From assembly GCF_029854295.1 (NCBI RefSeq), contig NZ_CP122979.1, positions 806,001-870,000 of the forward strand: 64,000 bases of DNA. The letters are read 5' to 3'. Each line of letters starts with the position of its first letter. Position 1 is the stretch's first letter. The translations under genes were made by a program, and so were the position numbers. The notes under the pieces were generated by a model. That model was not told the origin of the DNA. It was given only the letters and a program-made list of their open reading frames with translations, and did not search any database. Below are positions 39,568 to 52,516 of the stretch, one piece after another. This DNA is from Mesomycoplasma lagogenitalium. Its GTDB lineage: Bacteria; Bacillota_I; Bacilli_A; Mycoplasmatales; Metamycoplasmataceae.

Positions 39568-40035
39568 TTATAATTCTAATGTTATTTTAATCTCCTCGAG
39601 TTTTCTTGTTTTAACAAAAGAATCTTTAAATATTTTTCTAGCAATTCATGCATCTTCTGTATCGTGATAAATATCTTGAAAATAAACAATTTCTTTAATT
39701 CCTGATTGAACTATTGTTTTAGCACAATTTGAACACGGAAAAAGAGAAGTGTATAAAGTTGCGTTTTCTAAACTTGTAATAGAGTTTAATATTGCATTAA
39801 TTTCCGCATGTACTACATAAGCATATTTTGTTTCTTTTGGACTTTCAGCTTCTCTGTCTCAAGGGAAATCTAAATCATTTCCGCTTGGCATTCCGTTATA
39901 ACCTAATCCAATAACTCTTTTTCTATTATTTATAATACAGGCACCAACTTGCGTATTAGGGTCCTTTGACCGTAATGCACTTAATTTGGTTAAAGCCATA
40001 AAATATTGATCTCAGTTAATAATTTTCTTTTCCAT
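39568..40035 (-). CDS. dCMP deaminase family protein
   Basis: 155 aa. Zinc-binding HAEINA (with catalytic Glu) and PCSNCAKTI are present, plus RSKDPNTQVGACII and GYNGMPSG typical of dCMP deaminase (ComEB-like). It would make dUMP for thymidylate synthesis. Start ATG 40035 lies 22 nt after a terminator-like hairpin; see the leader RNA upstream. Length and motifs complete. Confidence 0.88.
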
Positions 40036-40056
40036 TACTAAATTATATAATAAAAA

Positions 40057-40180
40057 GAAAAAATCCAAGAACGGCTCACCTTTCTTGGCTTATTAATTTA
40101 TGAAATAATGCTTTTTGCATCGGAAAATATTATCGTATGAAACATTTAGTTTCGATAATCCCTCTATCGTCAGAAGAATC
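40057..40180 (-). ncRNA. Structured leader or small RNA upstream of dCMP deaminase
   Basis: Minus strand: extended -10 TGCTATAAT (TATAAT = 40187-40192) predicts a start near 40180. The ~125-nt RNA has ATTATCG/CGATAAT enclosing GAAAC-TAAAT-GTTTC, then ATGC-AAAAA-GCAT, and ends in CCAAGAA/TTCTTGG (40065-40071, 40082-40088) with a U-run, just before the deaminase gene. The shape fits a riboswitch or attenuator, or a free small RNA. No known class recognised. Confidence 0.5.
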
Positions 40181-40236
40181 TATATTATTATAGCACATTT
40201 TAAAATTTATAAAATAAAAATGGTAAAATATTTATT

Positions 40237-41730
40237 ATGATTAAAAATAAAAAGTGACTAGTAGCATTCAAGGAGCACTTTCCAAATAACTGAGTTAAAT
40301 GAAAAACATATTTAAAGTTTTCGCTTCCAGTTATTATAACTGGAATTTTATTTGCTTTAAATGGCTTTATTGATAACTTTATGGTTGCCAATATTGCTCA
40401 CGGTGTTGATTCACTTTCTTATGCCAATTCTTGAAGTGGTATAGTTAGTGGATTAATTGCTGGTATTTCAATTGTTTGTTCTGTTTTAATCGGTCAATAT
40501 TGAGGTTCTTTGAATTATAAAAAAATAAAAGAAGTAATGCGAATGAGGGTTTTACTCACTTTTATTTGTACAACAATTTTTGCTATTTTTGCGCTTACAT
40601 TTACTAATCAAATGATTTCTGTGTTTTATCGAGGAGAACAAACTGAAATTGTTATGAATCAAGCAAGAGATTATTTAATGTTAATTACAGTAACATGAAT
40701 AATTTTTTCTTGAACATCTCCGATGAGCGCTTTATTAGCAGAAACAGGACATGGAAAAGAAGCATTAATTTCTTCAATTGGATCATTATTAATTAATATA
40801 ATTTTAAATGCTATTTTAATTTACGGACTAAAATTAGGAGTTAAAGGAGCTGCTTATGCTTCGATTGCAGCTAGAATTTTTGGAATAATTGGTGATACTT
40901 TTTTTGTATTTTTAAAAGTAAAAAAATGCTTAATTAATCCGCTAACAATTTATAAAATTTCAAAAGCAACTTGAAAAAAATTTTTTATAAGAATTCACAG
41001 TTCGCTTTTAATTGCTTCAAATGTTATATTAATTATTTTAAGAAATGTTTTATTTAATACAGCATTTCCTCAAGGAACTATTGGTAATTATGAATGAGCA
41101 ATAGGGGCGGCAGCTATTTTAGGATTAACTGGCGCTATAAGTGAAATATTTTTAGCGGTTTTTGGTGCTATAAGTTCTAATATCTCTATTTTTGTAGGTA
41201 AATATTTAGGTAATAAAGAATTTGAAATTGCCAAACAAAATGCTAATGAATTAAAAGGATTTCATACAACTGTTGCTTTACTTTTATCGATAATTTTAAT
41301 TATTTTCGCTTTAATTATTCCTAAAATAGATTATTTTAGTTCTGCAATTAAAGAATTAGATGCTAAAAAAATTTATTTAAATGAAATTAGAAACACACTG
41401 TTTGTTGTAGCATTTTTTAATCCATTATGAATTTGATATGTAACATCTGATAGATTAATTGCTTCTGGAGGAAGAACTAATTTAGCAGCATTTTTAGAAT
41501 TTATATTAGAAGCAGTATCATTAATTTGATTAATTATTATTGCATTAGTTATAGTTCCTAATAATGAACATTTATCATTATGACACACTTATTGAATATT
41601 TTTTGCTTTAGATTTTCTTAAAATTTTTATATTTGAAATTATTTTTATTAAAGTTGATTGAGCTAGGCATATTGACGATCCTAATGTAAAAAGAAAAATA
41701 TGAGAAAAAAATGTCATCAAAAATAATTAA
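40237..41730 (+). CDS. MATE-family multidrug/metabolite exporter
   Basis: 497 aa with about twelve transmembrane segments. LKFSLPVIITGILFALNGFIDNFMVA near the N-terminus and ARDYLMLI...SALLAETGHGKEALISS match MATE transporters. Membrane exporter driven by ion gradients; substrate unknown. Promoter region is shared head to head with the deaminase leader. The last 20 bp overlap recO. Confidence 0.85.
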
Positions 41731-42385
41731 GGGAATTGTAATTGCTAATAATGATTTTAACGATCATGATGCAATTGTTAAAATTATAACAAACAAGAAA
41801 ATCATCTCTTTTGTGGCATTAGGAGTTAGAAAACCAAATAGCAAAAATCGTCCATCACTATTAGTTTGAACTTTAGGAGAATATGAAATTTTTCTTTCCC
41901 GTTTAAACAATAAACTTTCAAAACTAAAAAAGGGGACAATAATTAAAACGATTGATCATTTACAAATGACTTCCTTTTTAAGTGAAATGCAAGAAATTTT
42001 ATATTATTTAAATAAATTGGAAATTTCAAATCATCAATTATTTACTAATTTAAATGATTTTATATCATTAGCTAATGGCGAAAATATCTATTATTGTAAA
42101 ACATTTTTACTATTTAAAATAACTGAAAATTTTGGTTTTAAACAAAATTTAAGAAGTTGTGTAGAGTGTAATAGCAATCAAAATTTAAGAGATTTTCAGC
42201 TATATTCGGGTGGATTTTTGTGTAAATTTCACTCAAAAGATAATATTTTTAGATCAATTGAAGAATTAAAAACCTTTTATTATTTAAATTATTCAATGTC
42301 AGATTATATTAAATTAGCCAATTCTTATGCTAATTTAATCATTTATAGAGAAATTATTAATTTTCTTAAAGAAAATATTGCTTAA
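41711..42385 (+). CDS. recO: DNA repair protein RecO
   Basis: 224 aa. N-terminal OB-fold (KGIVIANNDFNDHDAIVKII, FVALGVRKPNSKNR) and a zinc-finger-like part, CVEC ... GGFLCKFH, as in RecO. Assists RecA loading with RecR in gap repair. Starts inside the end of the MATE gene. Confidence 0.85.
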
Positions 42386-42406
42386 ATGTGGTAATATTTT
42401 TTTTAT

Positions 42407-42946
42407 ATGATAAGAATAATTTCAGGAATTTTTAAAGGCAGAAGAATTGAAGAACCAGATCTTACAGTCGTTAGACCAACAACCGATAAAATTAGAGAAG
42501 CAATTTTTTCATCAATTCAATTTGAAATTGAAAATGCTACTGTTTTAGATCTTTTTGGAGGTTCAGGAGCAATTTCTATTGAATTTATTTCAAGACAAGC
42601 TAAAGAAGTCGATTTATCTGAAAAAAATAATAAAGTTTTTAATATTATTAAAAAAAATACAGAACAACTTAAAATAAAAAATTTAAATTTGTATAACATC
42701 GATGCTTTAAAAATGATAGAATTAAAAAAAGAAAAAAAATACGATTTTATATTTTTAGATCCTCCTTATGACAACCAACAATTGCTATTAGATTCTTTAG
42801 AAAAAATTCAAGAATTTGATATTTTAAGTGATGATGGAAAAATTATTATCGAAACTAATATTGACAATTTAGAATTTAATGCTAAATTTAAATTACTTAA
42901 ATTAAAAAAATATCGCAAAACATTTATTTATTTTTTGGGAAAATAA
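42407..42946 (+). CDS. rsmD: 16S rRNA (guanine-966 N2) methyltransferase
   Basis: 179 aa. MIRIISGIFKGRRI, RPTTDKIREAIFSSI, the SAM site VLDLFGGSGAISIE and the catalytic FLDPPYDN are typical of RsmD. It lies between recO and gmk, 12 bp before the latter. Full length. Confidence 0.92.
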   Translation: MIRIISGIFKGRRIEEPDLTVVRPTTDKIREAIFSSIQFEIENATVLDLFGGSGAISIEFISRQAKEVDLSEKNNKVFNIIKKNTEQLKIKNLNLYNIDALKMIELKKEKKYDFIFLDPPYDNQQLLLDSLEKIQEFDILSDDGKIIIETNIDNLEFNAKFKLLKLKKYRKTFIYFLGK

Positions 42947-42958
42947 TAAAGGAGTAAT

Positions 42959-43558
42959 ATGAATAAAAATAAATTAATAATCCTAGCAGGTCCATCAGGA
43001 GTAGGAAAGGGGACTGTGGAAAATATTTTATTTGCTGATGAAAAACTAAAAAATATTTTAAAACTTTCTTGTTCAGCTACCACTAGAAAAGCGAGGCAAA
43101 ATGAAACTGATGGAATTCATTACTATTTTATTTCTGAAGAAGACTTTTTAAAAAAGATTGAAAATAATGAATTTATTGAATGAAATAAACATTTTAATAA
43201 TTATTACGGTACACTATATTCAGAAATTAAAAAAATCAATAAAGAAGGATATTTGCCACTTCTTGAAATTGAAACAGTTGGAGCATTGAATATAATGAAA
43301 TATTACAATGATAAAAACAAAAAAAATGCTGTAATATCAATATTTTTAGCTCCTCCTTCACTTGATGAATTGAAAACCAGAATCAAAAATAGAGGAACTG
43401 AAAATCAAGATGAAATTGATATTAGAATTAGAAAAGCTGAAGAAGAAATTGCTGAAATGGATAAATTTATTCATAAGATAGTTAATGACACTCCTGAAAA
43501 AGCTGCCCAAAAAATAAAAGAAATAATTTTAAAAGAAATAGAGGAAAAAGATGAATAG
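42959..43558 (+). CDS. gmk: Guanylate kinase
   Basis: 199 aa. P-loop GPSGVGKGT, SATTRKARQNETDGIHYYFI, and LLEIETVGA, all guanylate kinase landmarks. Phosphorylates GMP to GDP. AAGGAG precedes the ATG; its end overlaps the phosphatase gene by 8 bp. Confidence 0.94.
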
Positions 43559-44306
43559 TAATTTTTATTCGCTGTCAAAAATCGGAAAAAGAAAAGAAAA
43601 TCAAGATGCGGTTTACGCTAAGGATTTTGAAGATGTTTCTTTTGGTATCATTTGCGATGGTATGGGAGGACACGCTGATGGAGCGATTGCATCTAGTATA
43701 GCCGTAAATACTTTCAAAGATTTAGCAGATAAACAAATTCCTCAATCCACCGAAGAAGAAGTGCACAATTGATTTTTAAATGGATTAGAATCTTCAATAA
43801 ACAATATGGAATTAAGTGTAAAAAATAATAAACATTCTCTAGATATGGGTACTACTTTGGTTGCATTTTTACACTATAAAAAAGAAAATTTAACATATGT
43901 TTTAAATATTGGCGATTCAAGAGGGTATTTATATTTAAAATATTTAAATCAAATTACTGAAGATCAAAACGTTTTTAATCGTCTTGTAAATGAAGAAAAT
44001 ATTTCTTTTGAAGAAGCGCAGAGATGACCTGGTGCTTTTCAATTAACTTCATGTTTAGGTCCAAGAAAAAATCAAACTCCTACTATTAGTAAATTTAAAC
44101 TTCCTAACATTGATGATACATTAATAATTTTAACAACAGATGGTGTTCACAATTCCATTTCAAAACCTATTATGGAAAATATTCTATTTCAAAAAGATAA
44201 AAGTTTAGAAGATAAAGCTCATGAAATTGTTGATATTGCTTTTAAAAATGGTTCCACCGATAATTTAACAATTTTAATATTTGAATTAGATTTACAAAAT
44301 GTTTAA
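43551..44306 (+). CDS. PP2C-family protein phosphatase
   Basis: 251 aa. Motifs: RKENQDAV, DGMGGHADG (metal-binding Asp), NIGDSRGYL, TTDGVHNSI and TDNLTIL. Mn/Mg-dependent Ser/Thr phosphatase that counteracts the kinase encoded immediately after it (8-bp overlap). PrpC/Stp-like. Confidence 0.92.
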
Positions 44307-45297
44307 CTTAGAAAATAATAAAAAATTAAATAGTAAATACAAATTATTAACTCAAATCGGAAAAGGTGGAATGTCCGTTATTTATTTAGCAATTAAAAAG
44401 GATGATAATTCTAAATGAGCTATAAAAGTAATGAAAAGTGAACAACTTGATAAAACAGGAATAACTAGATTTAAAGAAGAAATTAGAATTAGCAACAAAG
44501 TTAATTCCCCTTATGTTATAAAAATAGATGATTATTGCTTCGATCCTGGCAATAATGAATTTTGAATTGCTATGGAATTTGTGGATGGAACTATTTTGAA
44601 AAACGTCATTGAAAGAGTTGGTAGTTTAACTGAAAACGAAACTGTTAATTATGCCAAGCAAATAGTTTTAGGAATTGATGCAATTCACAAAGCTGGAATT
44701 TATCATAGAGATATTAAAGATACAAATATTATGGTATCCAATTTAAATGAAATTAAAATTATCGATTTAGGAATAGCAATTGATGAAGATTCAGAAAGAG
44801 TAACAAAAGAAAATAATGTTATCGGTTCTGTACATTATATGGCCGGGGAAATTGCTGAATATAAGAAAAAGGGTTCACCAAAAGCTGATATATATGCTAT
44901 TGGGATAGTGATTTATCAAATGTTAATTGGAAACGTTCCTTTTACAGGTGATACATATATAAAAATTTTAGCTAAACATCGTGAAAGTGAAATACCTAAC
45001 ATTAAAAATATGAAACCTAATACATCTAATGGTTTAATAAACGTTATTAATAAATGTTTAGCAAAGGATCCAAATAATCGTTATGATAATATGGAAGAAT
45101 TATATCGCGATTTATCAACTTGTTTAGATCCAAAAAGAATGGCTGAAAATGAACTTGTTTATAAAAGAAAAGTAAAAAAGGGAATAGCAGACTTTTTAGC
45201 CTCTAAAGCCGGTATGATCACTATTTGAACTATTTTTGGAATAACACTTTTATTATTAATAATAGTAATTATATTATTATATGGAATTGGAATTTAA
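44299..45297 (+). CDS. Membrane Ser/Thr protein kinase (PrkC-like, no PASTA domain)
   Basis: 332 aa. Gly loop GKGGMSV, Lys in WAIKVMK, catalytic YHRDIKDTN, DLG in place of DFG, GSVHYMAGE in the activation segment. One transmembrane helix ends the protein (about 308-332); the extracellular PASTA repeats of wall-bearing Firmicutes are absent, as expected without peptidoglycan. Forms a pair with the upstream phosphatase. Confidence 0.92.
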
Positions 45298-46163
45298 TGA
45301 AAAAAGGACAAATAATTAGAATTATCGCTGGCTTTTTTGATGTTTTAAATGATCAAAAAAAAGAAATAAGATTAAGAGGAAGTGGGAAATTAAGAAATTC
45401 AAACATTATTCCTTTAGTGGGCGATATAGTTGAATATGATGAAAGCGGATTTGTTCATAAAGTACTGGATAGAAAAAATTTTTTTACTAGACCTAAAATT
45501 GCCAACATTGATCAAGCAATAATAGTAATGTCTATTAAAGAGCCTGATTTTTCCAATTTGCTACTTGATAAATTCCTTTTAATTAGCGAATCAAAAGAAA
45601 TTGAACCTATTATTTTAATAACTAAAATAGATTTAAAATTTAACTATCAAAAAATTGTTGATGATTATTTAAAAATGAATTATAAAATTTATTTTATCGA
45701 TAATAACAATCCAAAGACAATTGAAAATATTAAAAAAGCTAATTTATTTGAAAATAAATTAAGTGTATTTATGGGTCAAAGTGGGGTTGGTAAAACTAGT
45801 ATTATAAATAATTTATCAGATAATAATTTTCTCACTCAACAAATATCTAAATCATTAAACAGAGGGAAACATACAACAAGAGTTGTGCAAATAATTGATT
45901 GAAACAGCGGTCAATTAATTGATACTCCAGGTTTTAGTTCTTTTAGCATTGAATTAGATAAAAAACAAATTGCTACTGGTTTTAAAATTTTTAAAGAAAA
46001 TGCTTTTTTATGTAAATTTAGAAGTTGTCTTCACTATCAAGAAAATGAAAAAGAATGTAAAATTAAAATGATGGTAAATGAAAATAAAATCCCGATGCAA
46101 AGATATTTAAATTACTTGTCATTTTTAAAAGAAATTTTAGGAGAAAATAATGAAAAAAATTAG
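45297..46163 (+). CDS. rsgA: Ribosome small-subunit GTPase RsgA
   Basis: 288 aa. N-terminal OB-fold, circularly permuted GTPase motifs (ITKID before GQSGVGKTS, then DTPGFSS), and a zinc site CKFRSCLHYQENEKEC. Tests maturation of the 30S subunit. Its ATG overlaps the kinase stop by one base and its end overlaps rpe by 14 bp. Confidence 0.92.
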
Positions 46164-46797
46164 TCCTTCATTGTTAAGTATAAAAAAAGAAAATCGTTTA
46201 GAAGTTGCTAATCAGCTGTTTAATATGAACATTGATTGAATCCACTATGATTATATGGATGAAAAATTTGTGCCAAATAGTGCTATTGAAATTTCTGAAA
46301 TTGAAAATATTAAAAATAATAGTAAAAGACACATTATGGATATTCATATTATGGCATTTGAACCAGAAAAAGTTGTTGATCAAGTTATTGGATTAGTTGA
46401 TTATGCTACCGTTCACTACGAAGCCTTTTCAAGTGAAAACGATTTACAAGAATTTATTAATAAATATAAAGGAAAAATTAAATTAGGATTATCAATTAAA
46501 CCTAACACAAGTTTTGATAAAATAACAAAATTTTTAAATAATATTGATTTATTATTAATAATGTCTGTTGAACCAGGAAAGGGTGGACAATCTTTTATTG
46601 AAACTTCTTTAGATAAAATTAAAAGTGCAAGAAATTATATTGATAAAAATAAAATAAATATTTTAATTCAAGTAGATGGCGGAATAAATGACAAAACAGC
46701 TTCTGGTGCTTTTAAAGCAGGTGCTGATGTACTAGTTTCAGGTTCATATTTAACAATTGAACCTTCAAAATCTAAACTAGATTTATTATTAAAATAG
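46150..46797 (+). CDS. rpe: Ribulose-phosphate 3-epimerase
   Basis: 215 aa. ISPSLLSIKKENRLEVANQL, HYDYMDEKFVPN (metal/catalytic Asp), DIHIMAFEPEKVVD, IMSVEPGKGGQSF and QVDGGINDKTA are family motifs. Interconverts ribulose-5-P and xylulose-5-P in the pentose phosphate pathway. Confidence 0.92.
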
Positions 46798-46805
46798 GAG
46801 AAAAT

Positions 46806-48332
46806 ATGTTAGAGTTTGGAACAGCAGGAATTAGAGGGATTTTAGGAAATAAAAAAGAAAATTTAAATAAAAAACATGTTTATAGAATAATTGATGGCTA
46901 TGCAAGATATTTATTAAAATATTTCCCTAATGTTAAAAAAGATGGAATTGTTATTGGTAGAGATAATAGAAATATGTCCTTTATATTTTTAAAATTAGCG
47001 GCAAAAATTTTAGCGAAAAACTATAAAATCAAAGTTTATAGTTCAAAAATTCCTTTAGCAACTCCATTTATAAGTTATGCAACTAAAAAACTAAGAGCAA
47101 CAGGAGCAATTAATATTACCGCTTCTCATAATCCTAAAGAATATAATGGTATTAAATTATATAATCAAACAGGTGCTCAAATTTTACCTAATGAAGTTAA
47201 ACTGATTACGCCTTTTTTTAAAAACTATCATCTAATTAAAAATAATTTATCAAATAAAAAAATTAGTTTTGATAATAAAAGAGTTATTAATATCGATTAT
47301 TTAATTGATAAATATGTAAAAGATGTTTCATCAATTTTAGGCGAATATAAAAATGATAAAAAAATTGAAATCGCTTTTTCCCCGCTACACGGAACTGGCT
47401 CAATAATTATGCCTAAAATTGAAAAAATGACTGACATTAAAGTTCATTATGTAAAAGAAGAAATGAAAAATAGTAAATTTTTCCATTATGCATTTAATCC
47501 AAATCCCGAAGTTAAAAGTGCTTATGATAATTTAATTAAATTAATGGAAAATAAAAATTTAAAATATGGATTAGTAAGCGATCCTGATGCAGATCGAGTT
47601 GGTCTTGTAGAAAAACTTGACAATAATGAATTTTATTATTTTACAGGAAACGAATTAGCAACAATAATTTTTAACCAGTTGGTAGAAAAACAATATTTTA
47701 AAAATACAAGTGCATTAATTTATTCTTTTGTTTCTACTAATTTGCCTGCTATTATTGCTCAAAAAAATAATTTAAATACTGAAATAATTCCTACAGGATT
47801 TAAATGAGTTGGTCCAAAGATTGATCAATATTTACCAAAAACAAATAATTTTCAAGCATTTGCATTTGAAGAAAGTTATGGATCGTTAATTGATTATAAT
47901 ATTTCTTATGATAAAGATGCATTTCAATCAATTATAGCAGTTATAAAAATGCTACAAGAAAATTCTAAATTATCTTTTTATCAAAAACTTCAAGATATTT
48001 ATAGAAAATATGGTTATGTAAAAAGTAAAGTAATTTCAATTAATTTCAATACTTTTGATAAAGTTAAATTAAATGAATATTTAAATAACTTTAAATCTCT
48101 AAAATTTGAATTAGAAATTGATACAATAATTGATTATCGTAAAGGTTATAAAGACATCAATCCAGAAAATATGATTCAAATTTTCTTTAAAAATAAATCA
48201 TGAGTTAGTTTAAGACCTTCAGGTACCGAACCGAAAATTAAGCTTTATATTTTTTCAATCAATAATGATGAAAAACAAGCAGAAAAAATTTTAAGATATT
48301 TAGAACAAACATCTTATGATTTATTTAAATAA
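46806..48332 (+). CDS. Phosphoglucomutase/phosphomannomutase family protein
   Basis: 508 aa. FGTAGIRGILG at the start, the phosphoserine loop TASHNPKEYNGIKLYN, metal-binding DPDADRVGL and sugar-binding FEESYGSLI, ending RPSGTEPKIKLY for phosphate. Full four-domain enzyme of the alpha-D-phosphohexomutase family; exact sugar not fixed. RBS GGAG before ATG 46806, eight bases after rpe. Confidence 0.92.
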
Positions 48333-48341
48333 AGGTCAATG

Positions 48342-48368
48342 AAAAAGTAGGACAAATTCCTACTTTTT
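48342..48368. terminator. Bidirectional terminator
   Basis: AAAAAGTAGGA-CAAAT-TCCTACTTTTT; serves the mutase and the converging methyltransferase fragment, whose stop it overlaps. Confidence 0.8.
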
Positions 48369-48897
48369 ATTTTATATTTTTCATTTCTTTTTTTATCATT
48401 TTAGCTATTTCAAATGACAGTTTACAAGGAACGGCATTTCCAATTTGTTTAAGTATTTGTGATTTATTTCTGCAAAAAAGAAAATCATCGGGAAATGTTT
48501 GTAATCTTGCTAATTCTCTTGGAGTTAAAACTCTTGGTAATTCTGGATGTAAGTGGACTCCGCCATGATTTTCTTTCACGGTATAAGACGGTTTATTGTA
48601 ATCTAATTTCCTAAAAGCATCAGAATAACCTTTCATAGCACTTTTTCCTACTGGAGTATTTATTATTTTTTCTTTCATTTGAGCACTATGATTAGAAAAA
48701 ATATGGCTAAATTCTTTATCTTCTGGAGTATTTAACAAATCGTATATAGCATCTTTTGTTGTTTTAACTGGCTCACTATAATTTTTTAATTGATTAATTA
48801 TATAATCAATTTTTTCTTTATATTTTTCTTTTGCACCAATAAAAATAACTCTTTCTCTCTTTTGCGGAACACCAAATTTACTAAATTTCATTTTCAT
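48367..48897 (-). pseudogene. C-terminal fragment of a DNA cytosine-5 methyltransferase
   Basis: 176 aa from the first ATG. Contains motif VIII (FGVPQKRERVIFIG), a target-recognition part, RVLTPRELARLQTFPDDF (motif IX) and QIGNAVPCKLSFEIA (motif X). Motifs I-VII, including SAM-binding FxGxG and catalytic PCQ, are missing, so it cannot work alone. The break is just before motif VIII, where the frame meets the 3' end of the peptidase lipoprotein gene (17-bp overlap). This looks like a deletion junction. Confidence 0.85.
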
Positions 48898-50965
48898 TTA
48901 AAGCAATATCGCTTAATAAACTTTCGTTCAGTTTATAATCAAATGCTTTAACTGTTATTTTTTTATTATCTATTTTTTCATTTATAGTTATTTTATTTGC
49001 TGGTTTAACTATTTTAAATAATTTATCATCTAAATAAATTTCGTATGCTATTATTGATTTTTCAACATCTTTTTCGTCGAACGAAATTGTTAAAATGATA
49101 TTTTCAGTTTCATCACTATTTATGTTTTTAGAAAATGTAACTTTAGGTATAGACCTTTCTGTTAATAACGGATATTTTAATTCATTATTAATTTCTGCTA
49201 AAATGTTGTAATATTCAATTTTTTTATTTAATTTAGGATAATTTGCTGTAAATTTTTTAATTTCTTCTTTTATATTTTCTTGGCCAAATCTAACTAAAAT
49301 TTCAGAAAAATCGTATCCTGTTACTATTGAAAATAGCAAAGGAAATTTATTCATATCATTGTTGTTTTCTAAAGAGTTAAAAAGATTATTTGTATCATAT
49401 TTAGCTAATTGATCTTTATTTCTTACTAATCTTTGTAGCGCTCCTCAAGCTCCAAATTTTTTTAATGTATTTATTTCATCATTTGTAAAAATTACATCAT
49501 TTAATTTATTAAATGGATAATCATTGTAATTGAATTTATTAATGAATTCGGTTGTTAAAAATCACACATACATTGGAAAAAATGGAATTCCATTAACTTT
49601 ATTTTTTTCAACAAAAAAGGTTTTTTGCTTGTTTTGTATTTTATCATTTAAATATTTAAATTGATTTAATTCGCCATTTTGATATTTAGGCATAAATTCA
49701 TTTACATAAACATTAGGTTCATATTTTCCTTGCTTAATAAGCCGTTTGATTTCACTTAAACCTGTAAATGATGGGTACATATTGTTTGTTACTTCAACAA
49801 TGCTTATGCTTTTTTTATCAATAATATGACCTTTTTCATGAGTAGCTGCTCAATCATATAAAAGAGAAGTGTCTTTAAAAATATTTGAAATTAATTTGGG
49901 ATTAAAATGTAAATAATTAACAAAAGCATAAATATTAGATGGATTCATAACAGTATCGGAACCAATTATTAACAATGGCAAATTGGTTGGTTTGTGCACT
50001 TCTAATTCATCTTCTATATCTAATCCATCATATTTATTTACTAAATCAATCCAAATTTTTAATTCACTAGTAATTTTTTTAATAAAATCAACAGCTTTTA
50101 GGTCACTATCAATTTCTAATTCTTCTATAAATGTTTTAACAGCTCAAGAAACACTTCAAACTATTTCAATTCCTCCATTATCATAATTACTAATTCTCAT
50201 AAAAGTGGAACTATTTAAATCTTCTTTTTTAAGATTATTTAAATAATGTCAAAAATTTTCAGGTTCATCTTCTTGGTGAATATAAAATAAATATTTAGAA
50301 AATGGAGCATTAACTTCATCTAGATTTTTAATTTCTGCAGATATTGGTTTTTCTGATAAATTACTTAAATAAGTTAAATAACCATATTTTTTATCTGTTA
50401 AATCAATTTCTATTTCATTATCTTTATAATCTAAAAATCATTCTTTTTCATCTAATGACAAATAACTATCATTTTCAGTGTTAGCACCTTGTCTAATGAC
50501 AAATTTCACATCACCTTCAGGTTTGTGATTTAATTCAATTTTAATTTTATATTTTTTTCCTGCATCTAAATAAATTCCTGTAGGATCAATGTTAGAATAA
50601 CTGAAAAATTCATCTCTTAAATTCCTAGATTTTTCTCCGTTTTTTAAAACTGATAGATGAATTTTATTATCTTTTTCATATTTAGGTAAATAAAATTCTT
50701 TTCTAAAATTATCGCTATTTTTAGCATCGATTTTTAAAACATCATTTTTACTTTTAATTTCATCATCCTTTTTAATTATTTCTTTATCATCTATTTTTTT
50801 AATAATTTTAGGCTCTTCATTTGGCTCTTTGTATTTTTTAATGATCTTTTTGTCATTTTCATCTTTATTTTTTTTATTTATTTCTGCTTTTGAACATGAA
50901 ATAATTAGTGAAAAAGATGATAAAATCATAAAAATAGCTAAACTAAATTTTTTTCACTTTTTCAT
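48881..50965 (-). CDS. M60-like (enhancin-type) metallopeptidase lipoprotein
   Basis: 694 aa. Lipobox LIISC near residue 22, a long Lys/Glu-rich linker, then a domain with WAATHEKGHIID: HExxH followed ten residues later by a Glu (SIVEV), fitting the M60-like HExxHx(8,24)E motif. The C-terminal part is beta-rich. Such surface proteases cut host mucin-type glycoproteins. A TATAAT at 50972-50977 lies 7-12 nt before the ATG with no SD, so the mRNA is probably leaderless. The 3' end has been replaced or joined to a methyltransferase fragment. Confidence 0.75.
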
Positions 50966-51056
50966 ATTTAAATTATAATATTTTCAAGGACAAAATAATT
51001 ATTTTAAATAGTAAAAAACAAATTTACTTTATTTAATTAAATAAATTTTATTGTAA

Positions 51057-51090
51057 AACAGACTTTCTGAATTTAGAGAGTCTGTTTTTA
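51057..51090. terminator. Strong terminator downstream of the first bgl operon
   Basis: AAACAGACTTTCT, 6-nt loop, AGAGAGTCTGTTT with flanking A/T tails; works for minus-strand transcription ending at the bgl gene. Confidence 0.8.
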
Positions 51091-51108
51091 TATTTTATTT
51101 AGTAAAAT

Positions 51109-52515
<1,407 letters not shown>

Positions 52516-52516
52516 A

